NCBI GenBank assembly: GCA_025526935.1
Contig: JAHLKD010000098.1
Span: 124,001-188,000 of the forward strand
Source: Cladochytrium replicatum
Taxonomy: Eukaryota > Chytridiomycota > Chytridiomycetes > Cladochytriales > Cladochytriaceae
Direction of reading: 5' to 3'
DNA: 64,000 nt
The notes under the pieces: model-generated
The model's input: the letters and a program-made list of their open reading frames with translations, nothing else
What the model was told of the DNA's origin: nothing
Databases searched by the model: none
Position numbers and translations under genes: made by a program
Shown here: piece by piece, positions 41,813 through 53,600 of the stretch
How the letters are laid out: every line of letters begins with the position of its first letter
Numbering within the stretch: position 1 is the stretch's first letter

Positions 41813-44077
41813 TCACTCCCACAGCCATTGTAGAAGGTTTGGCTTGTATGCCAGGTACTGCACAACATGTCCACACATCTTAGTCATCAAGTCCAGCAAT
41901 TCGAGCGATAAGTTGCTCACGGTGTCGCAATATTGATGATAGCAGGGATCCATAGGTTCATTTGCCACACTATTCGAAGCAAAAAAGGTCCTCATCAGTC
42001 CCTGCTCATGTCGCCAAAATGGTATCCACTTACCCGCTGAAGCAAAGTGCGTGGATCATGTTCAAGCATTCAAAGGTTAGTGGTTCCAATTTTTCAACTT
42101 GCAAAATAGAAACACTTACCCAAAACGCTTCTGTTGCTCAATCTGAACAACCGTTTATCAGCGAATCTTGCATCCAATCAACATCGCACTCACAGTTTTA
42201 ATACGGCCGGCACCGGTCTCCACACCTCCAGCAGGCACACCGACTTGTAGGAACGAGAAGTGATCACTTCCCATGTGCAGCGGTCGCAGCTCGTAGTTCT
42301 TTCCCGGCAATCGATTCTCAAAGTAATTGGTGTAAACTTTCTGAATCTTTACATTTGGACTGCTCAAGGTTGTGTTTGCTGTGTACGTGGTTCCATCGTG
42401 GATACCTGATATTATAGGACTGTCAGGGTGGAATGAAGTTACCTATAAAAGGCGAACTCACCAGGAGAACCGTTGGGAGAGCTTTAATTATGGGAGAGAA
42501 AAGGGATCGATCAGCATGAAACTCGGAATTCTGGCAGAATTTCATACCCAACCATGTCCTGATTATCATTCAAAGTATTGAATAATGTGATGATTAGGGA
42601 TAGAGGAGCGAAACAATACTGGTTTGGCTTACGTGGTTAAGATTCAGTGCAATCTTCATGAAATTGGTTGTCAGCTGGAGGTATGAAATTTCAGCGGACA
42701 AAAGTACTCACCTTTCCAAGCTCCTTCTTTGCCAACAGATTTTCAGCGTAAAAAATGCTGCCCAATCTACCTTCCTCTTCCGCCGCCCACCATCCAAATC
42801 GCACCTTGTTCACCACATGTTTAGAAAGCCCGGTACTGTACAGCTGAAGAGCGATTTCCAACAATGCCGCAGATCCTTTAATTTATAATCGAGCGGCATA
42901 AGACAATTGCAGCAAGAAAGCATAATTCCCTTACCGGAACCATCGTCGTTGATCCCGCTTCCGTACTCGACGCCGTCAAGATGGGCCCCAACCAGAACAA
43001 CAGAGTTCTCATCTCCGCCAGGAGTCTCCGCAAGAACATTGTAAGTTTCCACATTCTCGATCTGCCCTGTTCGTGATAACCGAAGGAATGCAGAGGTGGT
43101 TGGCGAAACGTAGCTCGTTAGTGACTCGCCGAGCCAAGAATTTTGTGGCGCCATGATCAAGAATTCGGGCCACGAGGCCATCGGTTTAATGCCGTCATTG
43201 AGAATCGAAAATCGATAAAGCTCTGCTTTCTGCAGCACAATACTTTGAGGAACGCAGTGCAAAGGCGTTAATGAACGTACCATAGATTTGGTGAGTGCTT
43301 CCTCCGCCTCGCGAGCAGACCAAACGTCCAAATCGACAAGGTTTGAATCATCCACAATCGTCAAGAATAGGCCCACAACGCCGAGTTGCGAGTAGAAAAT
43401 GTTGGTTCCGCAGGTTCTGACTGCACTCGCGGTTGCGACAACATGGTAAGCCGCCGAGGACTCCGTGTTTTTCCATTGCTCAGGATCACAATATCGGGTT
43501 CCCTCGAAACGCTTGACCGTGATTCCGAAATTTTCGTAAGACTCATATGGATAGATGACCGACGCTGTTCGAAAGTTATCAGCATGCCTAGTTTAAGATA
43601 CCTTTCTTCTCGCTCACCTTTGTTGTCGATAACCGCTTTTCGATCCGGTCCGAAGAATTCGAACTCGAGCAACTCTTGTCGGTAAAGAGGAACGATGAAT
43701 GGTTGGACGGTGATTTCATAGTCTGTATGTTCCTTCAATTGCTCCACAAAATACTCGACGGTAGCGTCGTATCCTTTCGAGCCGACCGATCGATTCGGCA
43801 CTTTTCCATCAGCGGTCGAAGCGGCAGCGGCAATCTCGAGTTGCTTGAGGTGCACAAGAGCTCCGGAAGCACTGACGGTCTTGGCGAGATCGATTTCCTT
43901 GTACAGATCTGTCGATAATGAGAATGAAGATAATGGAAGGAATATGTTCATACCAGAGAGTGTGTAGCCCACCACAATGGTGATAGCGAGTACCGCCACT
44001 GTAAGCAACCCTTTGCCGAAGTTGCCAGACTTCCCGGGCAGGGTCCTATTCGAAAGCAGCGGTTGAGATTCAGACAT
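41813..44077 (-). CDS. M28 family zinc aminopeptidase, membrane-anchored
   Basis: About ten exons: 44077-43953, 43908-43618, 43564-43280, 43229-42935, 42875-42712, 42674-42633, a short one at about 42558-42548, 42405-42194, 42142-42120 and 41969-41813. A short cytosolic N-terminus precedes one membrane helix (LLTVAVLAITIVVGY), then a luminal region. The M28 core is clear: VLVGAHLDGVEYGSGINDDG (His and Asp zinc ligands), GWWAAEEEGRLGS (catalytic and ligand Glu), LNLNHDMVG, GSDHFSFLQVGVPAGGVETG and EPMDPCYHQYCDT (last His ligand). It should remove N-terminal residues in the vacuole or secretory pathway, as aminopeptidase Y does. The join between the short exon and the one at 42405 does not keep phase with canonical sites, so that part of the model is provisional. 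Confidence 0.85.
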
Positions 44078-44849
44078 TGGTTTCTGAAGGCGATGAGGAA
44101 TTTCTCAGCGGCACGGGGCTGCGCAGATGCACACAAAAACTAATTTTTTGGGTGTCTAACAGGAAACAAAAATCACCGAATTCAAAACAAGCAACACTAA
44201 ACCAGCCTGACAGGGAAGAGAACTTTGAGCGAATGTGTACACATCCCACGATTGGAGAATATTCAATGGCTTTGGAGTTGGTAGAATTTAAGAATTGATT
44301 TCGTTCCACGGCCCGTACACACCGAGTTGCCAAACTTTTTTTAGTATGTGGTACGTGCGTAAATGAACCTAATAATTGCAACTTGCGCTGGGATCAGCTC
44401 GTCCGCTGGACCGTATTGACACCACTGTGTTGAGTATGCTTTACCTTGTAAAGTGTGTAAATGAACCTAATAACTTCATCTTTGTTCGGATTGTTTTTTG
44501 GAGCATCCAACAGCTGGCACAGTCGACCAAGGGTGTACTCGCAACTCTAAAGAATAAAAGGATCTGTCTCATCCTGCCGCTATGTCAATATTCATAGCCC
44601 TCTTCAAAATATTTATGGAAGGCAACTTTGTCAATACCTAATGCAAAGAAAAGGCAAAATCCAAGCTCACCAACCTGATCGTAATTTGTTGTGTATCTTG
44701 TAACAGTGCCAGCCAAACTTTCACCTTCTTATCAGATTCTTTTGCCAGGACATTCCCAGGCATTGTTAATTTGGATGATGTGAGATAAGCACATATCAAT
44801 CTTCTTAAAAGTATTTCAAGAGAGCTTGGAGAACATCAATCATTTCATT
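44078..44849. other. Interval without convincing gene
   Basis: Contains the upstream region of the M28 gene. A short direct repeat (GTGCGTAAATGAACCTAATAA and GTGTGTAAATGAACCTAATAA, about 44347 and 44453) is the only feature noticed. Confidence 0.4.
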
Positions 44850-45908
44850 TAAGGTTCGGCGGGTCTGGGTCGGGTCCAGGTTGTAGAGTCAACCTGGCTA
44901 AAACCTGTATGTTTGGTCGGGTATTTCCATGCACCTGCCGGGTCACTGCGGGTAGCAGCGGTATACCTGGAGACAAATTTGTTGAACCCCGTACCCAACC
45001 CTGACTAGTCCTTTTTGCTGCTCAGGATTGATTTAACTTGAATTAGAAGACTGTATTTACATAAACGCTTTGTGTCTGTGTGGACAGTATGATATAGCAA
45101 ACACTATCGTAAAGATGCACGAAAATCCATTAACAATCACATGTTGATAGCCTGTGGAACAGCCCAAATCAGTCTCTGTAAGGTGTTCATTTCCTCAGAG
45201 TCCCATCAACTACTAGTTATGTCCATTGGTCCTGATGAACTGATTGATGTCGTCATTCAAAAAGCAGACTTGTGTTGCAAGGTTTCCAATCCACCTCAGG
45301 GAGCGTAATGGACAACAGATGGTTGATGTATGCCATCCAGAAGTTAGCCACTCGGAAAAATACATGTCTATCGATGCTCTGAACATACGATAAATTGTGG
45401 CAGAAGTACTGAGAGGGTTACTATGCCCAATCTGATTCCCAAGCAAGACGTGCACACGAATAAGAGTAAGGTTGCTCTGAACACCACTACTTGAGCTACT
45501 TGAATACGGTGTTGGTACTGATGCTCGGCTTAAGCGTTCCGCAGATTCATCAAAGATAGGCTGGTAGGATTCAATTTCAGGGAGTATTTTGTAGTTGACG
45601 TTGACAAACTTGATTGATTGTGGTCAAGATGGCAATTTATGTCATGTATAGCTTCATTGATCTTATGCATCTCCAAGCAGATTCCCTGGACAACTTCCTT
45701 CACCAAAATGATAGCCCTGCTCCAGGCTAACCAAAGCGCGAGAGCTCTTGCATCATCCTTGGTAATTCTGCCAATTGCTTAATAGCTGACGAGATGCTTC
45801 TTGGAGCACTTGTTGATGTTGGTGCCGCAGGTGTCGCCACTTCAGAATGAACAGGCTGTCCTTTCAGAGATACTAGCTCTTTCCAAGGTGGGCGCACGTG
45901 ATTTCCAT
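44850..45908 (-). mobile_element. Copy 3 of the unidentified element
   Basis: Minus-strand copy that starts at the GGGTCGGGT tail (TAAGGTTCGGCGGG at 44850) and extends into the ORF as far as the position equivalent to about 1545 in copy 1. It is more diverged and frameshifted (PSEWL region) but reads through the point where copy 1 has its stop, as VNVNYKILPEIESYQP. Its 5' end abuts copy 4 directly. Confidence 0.72.
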
Positions 45909-46499
45909 CTTACTCTTCTTAGGGTGCACATAATGCTCGGAAACTGGATTCAGCACAACAACTCACTCAGTATGCCACTATATATCGCATGTTCAGAGCG
46001 TTAGTGGAGATGTATCCTTCTGAGTGGCTAAGGTTCTGGACTGCATACATCGACGATAGGTCGTCTGTAATGCTCCCTGAGGTGGATTTGAACCTTGGAA
46101 GGCAGGTTTGGCCAAGGATTTCATGCTTTCAAGTGACGACATCGATCGGTTCATCAGGACCGGTTTGGCAAAAGACATGGCCATGAACCAGATACAGAAA
46201 CTGATTTGGGCTGTTCCACTTATCAACTTGTGATGGTTTAACGGATTTTTGGACATCTTTACAATTGTGTGTGTAAATATCATACTGTCCACACAGACAC
46301 AAAGTGTTTATGTAAATATCTTGTTCTAGCTCATGTAAGGTCACTCTGCAGCAAAACCCCGCTGGTCAGGGTCAGGTACGGGTTTCCACCACTTCGCGTC
46401 CGGGTATACCACTCCTAGCCGCAGTGACCTGGCGGGTGCCTGGACAAACACGACCCGACAAGGGTTTTACTCGTGTTGCCCCGGACGCGCCGACCCTTA
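45909..46499 (+). mobile_element. Copy 4 of the unidentified element
   Basis: Plus-strand copy beginning at CTTACTCTTCTTAGGGTGCA, inside the ORF (equivalent to about 1098 in copy 1), with MLGNWIQHNNSLS and PSEWLRFWTAYI, several frameshifts and a deletion, then the GGGT-rich tail ending CCGACCCTTA at 46499. Confidence 0.72.
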
Positions 46500-46907
46500 G
46501 TTGGATTCAACCTTTGGGTATTCTTACTGCGTTAGTACTGTGGAGGGTTGTGATTACATGCTGGTATATGGCTGGGGCTGCGGGTAGCTTGCTATTCCTC
46601 TATATACCTTTCTTTATCAGTAGAACATGATCTATGGCTCACCAACCTGACACAATATTAAGTTTGTGTCGGTACCAAAAGCGTCACAAAGGGGGTTTTG
46701 GAGGCCATCCATTCGAAGATAGAATATATTTATACATGATACTTTTGGGAGGATGCGACAACATGCGTTCCTCCCGATATGTGTTGTGGGCAAGTGGGTT
46801 TTCTGCTTTCTTTTTTCATCTTCAGCTTATGAATGGGTACACAGAATTCAAACTGGGTTCGAAAATACTGAGGTTGACAGCACCGATTATCGAAATACAC
46901 ATACATT
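46500..46907. other. Interval without convincing gene
   Basis: No coding frame with recognisable features; downstream region of the Hsp20 gene. Confidence 0.45.
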
Positions 46908-47543
46908 TCACTCGCTCAAATTGATCTCAATCTTCCTATGCTGCTTCGCATCCAGATCCTTTGGCACGTTCACAGACAGAACTCCATCCTTCAACTGTGC
47001 CTGCACCTTCTCCGCATCGATCTTGGTCGGGAACGCAAATGTCCTCTGGAAACTCGACCTCGCCACCGACGAAGCTGACCGTTCGTTGATCCAGTACGTC
47101 GGTTTCGGCTCCTCGTTGCTCTGAACTTCAGTATGCTCGGCCGAGATGTTGGGTGACGCTTCCTGCATCGGAGCAGAGTCTCCTTTTAGAACGAGCGTGT
47201 TGTCATCGATAACCTGGAGACTGATCTGCTCGCGCTTCCATCCAGGAACCTCTGCTTCGATAACGTACTGCTTTTCCGTTTCTATACCATTATCACTGAT
47301 TTTTTAGAGAGAAGAGGGATGAGAAGAGTGACTTTTGAGCGTACCTTTTACATCGACAGCGGGCCTTTCTAGAGCTCCGAGAGAAGTGAACGCAGAATCG
47401 AGTGGAGATGTGAAGAACGGATCTCTGAGTAAGTCATTGAATACTCGGTTGGTCAGCGCGGCTGGAGCTAAGTGACGTGAAGCGAATGGAGAAAGGTCTG
47501 AGGCAAGATGCCTGAACTCGCGTGGGAAGAATCGACGGATCAT
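46908..47543 (-). CDS. Small heat-shock protein (Hsp20/alpha-crystallin)
   Basis: Two exons (47543-47345 and 47281-46908) join in phase across a 63-nt intron to about 190 residues. The N-terminal arm holds LASDLSPFASRHL and a short VFNDLLRDPFF. The alpha-crystallin domain starts at PAVDVK, continues with YVIEAEVPGWKREQISLQV, and ends FQRTFAFPTKIDAEKVQAQL, LKDGVLSVNVPK, the canonical G-V-L beta-strand signature. The C-terminal tail lacks a clear I-x-I/V anchor apart from KIEINL. It is an ATP-independent chaperone that holds unfolding proteins. A Glu/Ser-rich insertion of about 25 residues lies between strands, as in many fungal Hsp20s. Confidence 0.92.
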
Positions 47544-47914
47544 CGGTTGATATGTTGAGGGTTGTTTGAGTGTTTGCTTTTCGGTAACCCTTTTCAGCGA
47601 ACAGCTGGGGCGGCTCCTGATGCTTATATATCAATTGGGAGTCGGAAGCCTCCCGAATGACCACGTTTGTTCTCGGGTGACACAGGCGCGTCATTTCCAG
47701 AACGATCCACAAATATTTTACACACTTTCTTTTTTAACTACAGAACTCACTGTTTTCACACCAGTAACCTGCAAAGCACTTGGGAATAACGTCTAAGCAA
47801 AGCACAAAAGACAGCGCACCTCCGACACATCATAGAGCAAATCAGCCAAACATAACTAAACTCCAGCGAAAAGTACAAAAAAAAATATACGAAATTACAA
47901 AGAACGACTTGGAG
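47544..47914. promoter_or_regulatory. Upstream region of the Hsp20 gene
   Basis: About 370 bp between Hsp20 and the 3' end of the next minus-strand gene. A GGGAGTCGGAAGCCTCCCGAA inverted segment near 47637-47657 and a CCAGAACG segment near 47697 resemble parts of heat-shock elements (nGAAn units), but spacing is imperfect. Confidence 0.3.
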
Positions 47915-49735
47915 CTAATTAGTGTCATTAAACTGCCTTGATACACGCCTCTGCCTGTGCTTTTTGACCTCGGCTTTCCATCGTCGCCTTCTTTCCTCCC
48001 GCGCAGTGGAGTCCTCCTGCAAAAACGCAGGAGTAAATTCCTCATCAGTTAACTGCTGCTCCTCCAGCTGTCTCGGCTGTCTCTGCTGCCGACGTGGGAC
48101 CACGTTCGTTTGATTGCGTGTCGCATTCACCGGTCCCTCATCGAATAATACGCACAGCCCTTCCCACCACCTAGCCATAACAAGTACAACAAAGAAAAGA
48201 TGGAACTCTACCAGCACACGTGCAAAGGCCAGTGGAGACTCTCTCAGAACCGGGAGCCCACCTCGAAACCGTCCGGCCTGAACCAGTGGTCCACCCGCAT
48301 CTTCGATGGGTCTTGCGTTTTGACGTGCGATGCTGTTTGGCGCAGTAGGTGTCCGTGGTCGAGTCTGGCCAAAGCGTCCAGATTCCGATCTAAATTCACC
48401 GCGTGCTAAAGGTGAGGAAGGGGAGGCGATTGGCCTGGTGCGTGAGGCAACGGAGTCCAGAGTATTCGTTCGAATCATAGGTCGCGGCTTTGGAGACGAG
48501 TTGGACCGGCTTTTCGAAGGAGAGTTGGGTCGAGAAAGGGTTATATCGAGGGCTGTCTGTGTTAGAACAGGTGTGAAGTTGGAATGTAAGAGTTCCTGCG
48601 CTTGCTGTTCCTGACGCCTCTTTATGCGACGTTCAAACTTGCGAATCTGTTTCTGCTGGAGTAGATAGAGCTGCTGCTGATCTCGTAACGAAAGTTGTAC
48701 CTGTGACATGTCGCTTTCCGAGTCCGACATATAAAAACCCTTCGAGAAACTGTTGAACTGGTTCGGAAAGCCGACTCCTGGTGGTGAACGATAGGCATGA
48801 GGAGCTGCAGATCGCCACTCTTCAAGATTAATGGGTTCTGTTGATTGTGGCACGAATTCATCGACTGCTCTGATCTTCGAGGTGGTTGGCCACTCACCGT
48901 CCGAATCAAAGTTATAGGTTATGCGGCTAACTGGCGATTGTCTGCAAATGCATTCATCAGGGGGACAGCCACAATCATTTGCAGTGAACGATTTTCCACC
49001 ACCCTCTACATTGAATGGAATGCGGAGAGAGCTTTGCGATCGTATCGTTCCGAGTTTTTGTCGAGAACCCGGCCGATTGCTGAGGCTAAATACTGGGTCC
49101 TCATCGTCGTCCTTGAATGTTGGAGTATTGGAAGCGCGTGGGGTGTCAAATGCCATAAAGTGCGGTGTTTGCGGACGAGATTCTTCTTCCACAACCTCGG
49201 CGGAATGACTGAAGTTGTGAACCGCGCTCTGACCTTCATCAATGAGAGACTGCAATACGTTCATCATTCTATTGTATCGTGCTTCCTCTTCGTCAGCAGC
49301 AATGTCAGGGGTATCTGCACGGGAGCCGAGTGTGCTGCTACTCGAAGTGGCTTCAGTTGGTGTTGTAGATGGGGGGCGCCAGGCATCCTTCATGTTCAAG
49401 TGCATCCTGCGAAGGAGTTAATTAGATTCACTTTGTCAACGTTTATCAGCGGTCACTCACTGTTCCATGTTGTTCCTAAGCTCTTGCACAGTCATGGACA
49501 GCTGGTGCTGAGAGCTCTGAATAGTATGAAGCGCCTGGAGCATCGAGGAAATCTAGTAGGGTTTGAGAGAATATGAGTAAACTTGCACCAAACGCGCGCG
49601 AGTGGACCTTACCTTCACGTTCGTTTCGCCCTGCCCCAGCGAGCTTTCAGCGAACAGTCGCTGAATGAGCCTGTCGTCAACTTTCAGGCTTTTCGGTGAG
49701 ACGGCTTTCAGCTTTTGGACTTCCGTTGTGTCCAT
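47915..49735 (-). CDS. Large disordered protein with coiled coils, unknown
   Basis: Three exons (49735-49613, 49552-49461, 49406-47915) join in phase to about 568 residues. Exon 2 encodes an amphipathic helix (MLQALHTIQSSQHQLSM...VQELRNNME). The third is mostly disordered (Ser/Pro/Arg), with CGCPPDECICRQS, a Gln-rich coiled coil around LRDQQQLYLLQQKQIRKFER, repeated SRPNSPSKSRSNSSPKPRP-type phosphosite regions, and a basic end (RRRWKAEVKKHRQRR). A possible 41-nt intron near 48170-48210 (GTAGAGTTCC...GGCTAG) would remove a hydrophobic segment but would break the frame, so I left it in. Family not recognised; a scaffold or cytoskeletal role is only a guess. Confidence 0.65.
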
Positions 49736-50625
49736 GATTGCTGTTGTGAATGCAACGAAGTAACGCTGATTTAGCCAGGTAGCCGCACGAGCTTCGGAAG
49801 TTCCGAACCAGCAACGTTGGCACCTCAGACCCGCCTGGAAGGATATTCAGATTTTACTGCCGCGATGTAAATTTCAAGTGGGTGTCAAGTGCGAATTAAT
49901 GCCATTTTACACCGCCATTTGTAATATTGGAAACTCCGCTGTCGTGGGAATGACGCTCAGTGATGAACACTGAGCACTGCTGTATGGATGTGTAGCTCAG
50001 GTTCATCGGATTCCTCTGGACAGAAAGTTTTATGGGCCTCTAAATAAGATGATGGATACTTTCGGGTTGGCAACGGAAAAGTCGACAGAAAAGCTCAACA
50101 ATTGGTACTGAGCTGATGGGGTTCAAGCAAACATACACCCATTATCCTGTAGTAAGTCAGTGAATTTATTTAGCAGACGATGACTCAAATTTCTGGTTCC
50201 GGAGACGATCCCACACCTTGGAAGCAGCACAAGAGTTCCCATCAATGATCTGATGATTATTTCTGTTGTGCCCAAACAGCGCAGATGCCTTGAAAATCGT
50301 AGCGAGCCTCGTGAAAAGAGCAAAGGCAATTCAAATTGAACCGCTCATGTCGTCTGCCATTTCTCAGTGCTACCGCCAGTTCGACAACTGGGAGGATATC
50401 GAGTTGTTGCTGACATTCTATGGAACCAACCGAATCGTCGACAAACCTAATGAGGTTGAATCCTGCATATATTTTAAACTTGGGGATACATATTTAATAA
50501 ATTTTGATTTTATTATGATCAAAGAATAGCAATGCGGGGAGTCAGGGGCAAAGAGAGTGCATGTGCAGAAAATAACTGATCTTGACCCGCCGGGATGGAT
50601 GTGCCAGATCACCTTTTTGAACCTC
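49736..50625. other. Intergenic region with a possible orphan exon
   Basis: At 50266-50459 the plus strand encodes a protein-like, helical stretch (DALKIVASLVKRAKAI, QCYRQFDNWEDIELLLTFY) ending at an AG|GTTGAA border, without other exons nearby. It may be a remnant. The rest shows nothing. Confidence 0.3.
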
Positions 50626-53600
50626 CTACTTGTCAACGCGAGCCTGTGCTTGTTGGCGCTTCAATCTATTTATTCCGATCCCATCCTTTTTCACAGTCGC
50701 CGCACCTCCCCGTGTGGGAGTACCCATAATTGCACCTTTGCTGCCAGTTCGACTCGCCGCTGCTTTTGTCTTTGAAGGCACCTGGGTAGCTGAATTTGAA
50801 ACTGCCGTCGGCGCTCCGTTTTTATCCGCATTATCCGCGGCCATCTCATCCAGCGTCTTCATGCGTGTGGCAGCGCCTTTGCCGGAATTTGCGCTCTGCT
50901 CGAAACGCCTCACTCTTTCTTTTACAGATGCCGAACGGGCTAAGAAAACTCCGGTTGGTTGTGGGCGGGATGGTGCAGGATGCGAGTCACAGCCGTGAGA
51001 GTGAAGATGCACGACGTTTTGTGGTTTCGCGGGCTCCGCGTTTAGATGTGATGGATCACGATCAAATAAATTGTTTACACCATCGCTGCATGCAGATGTG
51101 GTGTCGTGGGCTGAAGTAATCGCTAATTGTTCCTCACTGGACGTTCGTGAGCCCATCCCTTTCTTGGTCCATGCAGATCGTCGCCTCGCGTCTGTTGAGG
51201 AAGCTGAATTTGGTCGACCATTCTTTGGTGACCCTTTCTGCTCGGTATCACGAAGTTTGGCCGCTGTAGGAGCGACAAGTTTTTGTGGTGAAACTAATGG
51301 TGAGCCACCGGCAGGCTTCTCCGCAAGAGCAATGGACAGCGAAGCCGGGAGAGGCGAGGAGCTTTGAAGAACTGCGATGGCCATGGACCCACGTGTCGGC
51401 GTTACAGGTTTTGATGGCGAGTCTCCTTTTCGACTGGTGACGTACTGATAAGTGGTTACTGAAGGTCGATTACTTCGTGTGACGCTCTCACGTCCCTGCT
51501 GTTTAGATCGATGGCTTTCTTTCGGGGAGCCTTTAGAGCCACGCCTTGGATTCGAGGAACCGTCATCAAAATCCCCGCTTCCGCTTTTCTGGAGATACCC
51601 ATCCTGTGCTTTCTGTGACACAAAAGGGGGCTGCTCAGATGCGGATTGGGTAGGTTGATCAACTGCCGGTTGAACTCGGTTGATCTCAGCAGAACTTTTG
51701 GTTGGAAGAGGGGGCGGAGACGCTGTAACGTCAAGGCCGGACACTCCTTCGCGATGAACGTCTTTAGATTCATATCCAAGTTTGTTGGGCGGTGTTTTTT
51801 CCAACAAATTTGTCGAAGTTGGAGAAGCAAATGATCTAACCTCAGACGTGCGAGCTGCGGTGCTCGGCTTCGACGATGCATAGCTCCCTGAATTCACAGA
51901 TTGGAAGAACGAAACCTTTTCGGAGATAGCTCCATTCCGGGCGTTTGGAAGTGACTTGGCATTGTCCAAACCTTTGATTTAAGCATTAGTCAGATTCTCG
52001 GGTTTATATATTGAGTCGACTCACTCGATGTCAGCTTTTCTCTTGGTTGGGAAGTCGATGATTCCATCTGCGACCTCTCTTGTGATCGTTTTGAGGTGGA
52101 AACGGGAATTTGTGATTTTTGCATCCGAACAACAGGAGGGCTCTTTTCTGGTTCCGCTGTTCGATTTGGCTTCTCCGTATATTTCTCACCATCTTCACAT
52201 GGGCGCACGCTCTGCACCGAAACTCGTGATTCGTTTGGTGCACTGATATTTGAAGTTTCCACCTTCGACTCTGGGTCACAAATCTGGTCACCATTTGGTT
52301 TTATGCTGTCTCTCGCGTTATCAGCGTAAGGAATGAACGACACCGGCTGTTCATCTTGGGGTTCCGTTAATTTTTGCACCGGGGTTTCAGCCGGTGTCCC
52401 TCGCTCCATTTTGTTTACCCCAGCTTTCTCCGTTATACTCTCGGGTGCAGTGGCGAGTTGACATGATTCTAACTCGATGCTTCCGATTGTGACTTCAAAG
52501 AGTTCTGCATCTCTTGATTCGATATTGTCTGGTGGCTGAACATCAGATTTGGAGTCAAAAGCAGATTCAGCATAAGCGTCTGTTACAGATTCCCTTATCA
52601 CGTCCTTCGATTCTAACGAGCTCGGCTGTTTCCCGTCGTCTGTCCGCTCGTCCTCGTCGTAATGCTGTTCATCAGCACTTTGAGTTTGAAAATCGGCTCT
52701 TCGTTGCATCTCAGCCGGATGGTCCCTCTCCCCACGCAGTACCTGAAGTTCTTCGAATGACCCTTCCAGCGAATGAGAGACAATTTCGTTTTCCCAAATG
52801 GGGGATGCAGGATTAGTCGTCGAATTATCCAAGGGCGGTGCGATGAAAATTTCCGGTGAAGTCTCTTTTTTAGCAGTTCCTTCGCGGACTTTGCTGACAA
52901 TTTTCTGCTTCGAATTTTCCACTTCTTCATCATCTGATCCATCATCCCCATCGCTACCTTCTTCAACTGTCGATTTTAGAGGGTGCGAATGGAGGTCGCT
53001 TCTGGGCTTTGGAGGAAATTTTTTGGCAAAGTCTTGGTGCAAGAACGAGTTTGGCTATTAGAGTTTGAGAAAACGATGGTTCTCAAATTACCTTTCAGTA
53101 ATGCTTTGATCTCCTTCTCGTTTTCCTCCAACGCAACATCTTCCAATGTTTCTCCATCATCCGTTTCAGCGGTAAGGTCAATAGGACCATCAGGCGGATA
53201 AAACCACACGTCGGTCACTTGGGAACCAGGTGGAGCACTTGTGCTGAAATCATCCTCCGTTCTCCCCTGGCACTTCCCCAATAGCTTGATTATCTCGATG
53301 TGACCCTCTGCGACAGCACAGTGAAAAGGTGTCCAACCCTCCTTATCTTTCACGTTAACCATCGCTCGAACTTCGTTTCCGATCAAAAGCTGCACAATGT
53401 TGGTGTTTCCATGTGTACACGCGAGGTGAAGAGCTGTCAGCCATTGATGCGGTGTACATAAATTGTTGATGTCCACTGTCAAGTCCACGGGGCTGTCTGT
53501 CGATTCCTCCAGTGCATCGCCGAGACCTAGGGTTTCTCGAAGTGTTGGTAGCGTTTCATTATCAACCGGATCTCCACGCATACAAATGTCCAAAACCGTT

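Noticed and set aside
41994-42024. A 3-nt microexon (CGG) between the last two M28 exons
   Set aside because: CTTCAG|CGG|GTAAGT is possible and in frame, but direct splicing from 42120 to 41969 is equally in frame and simpler.
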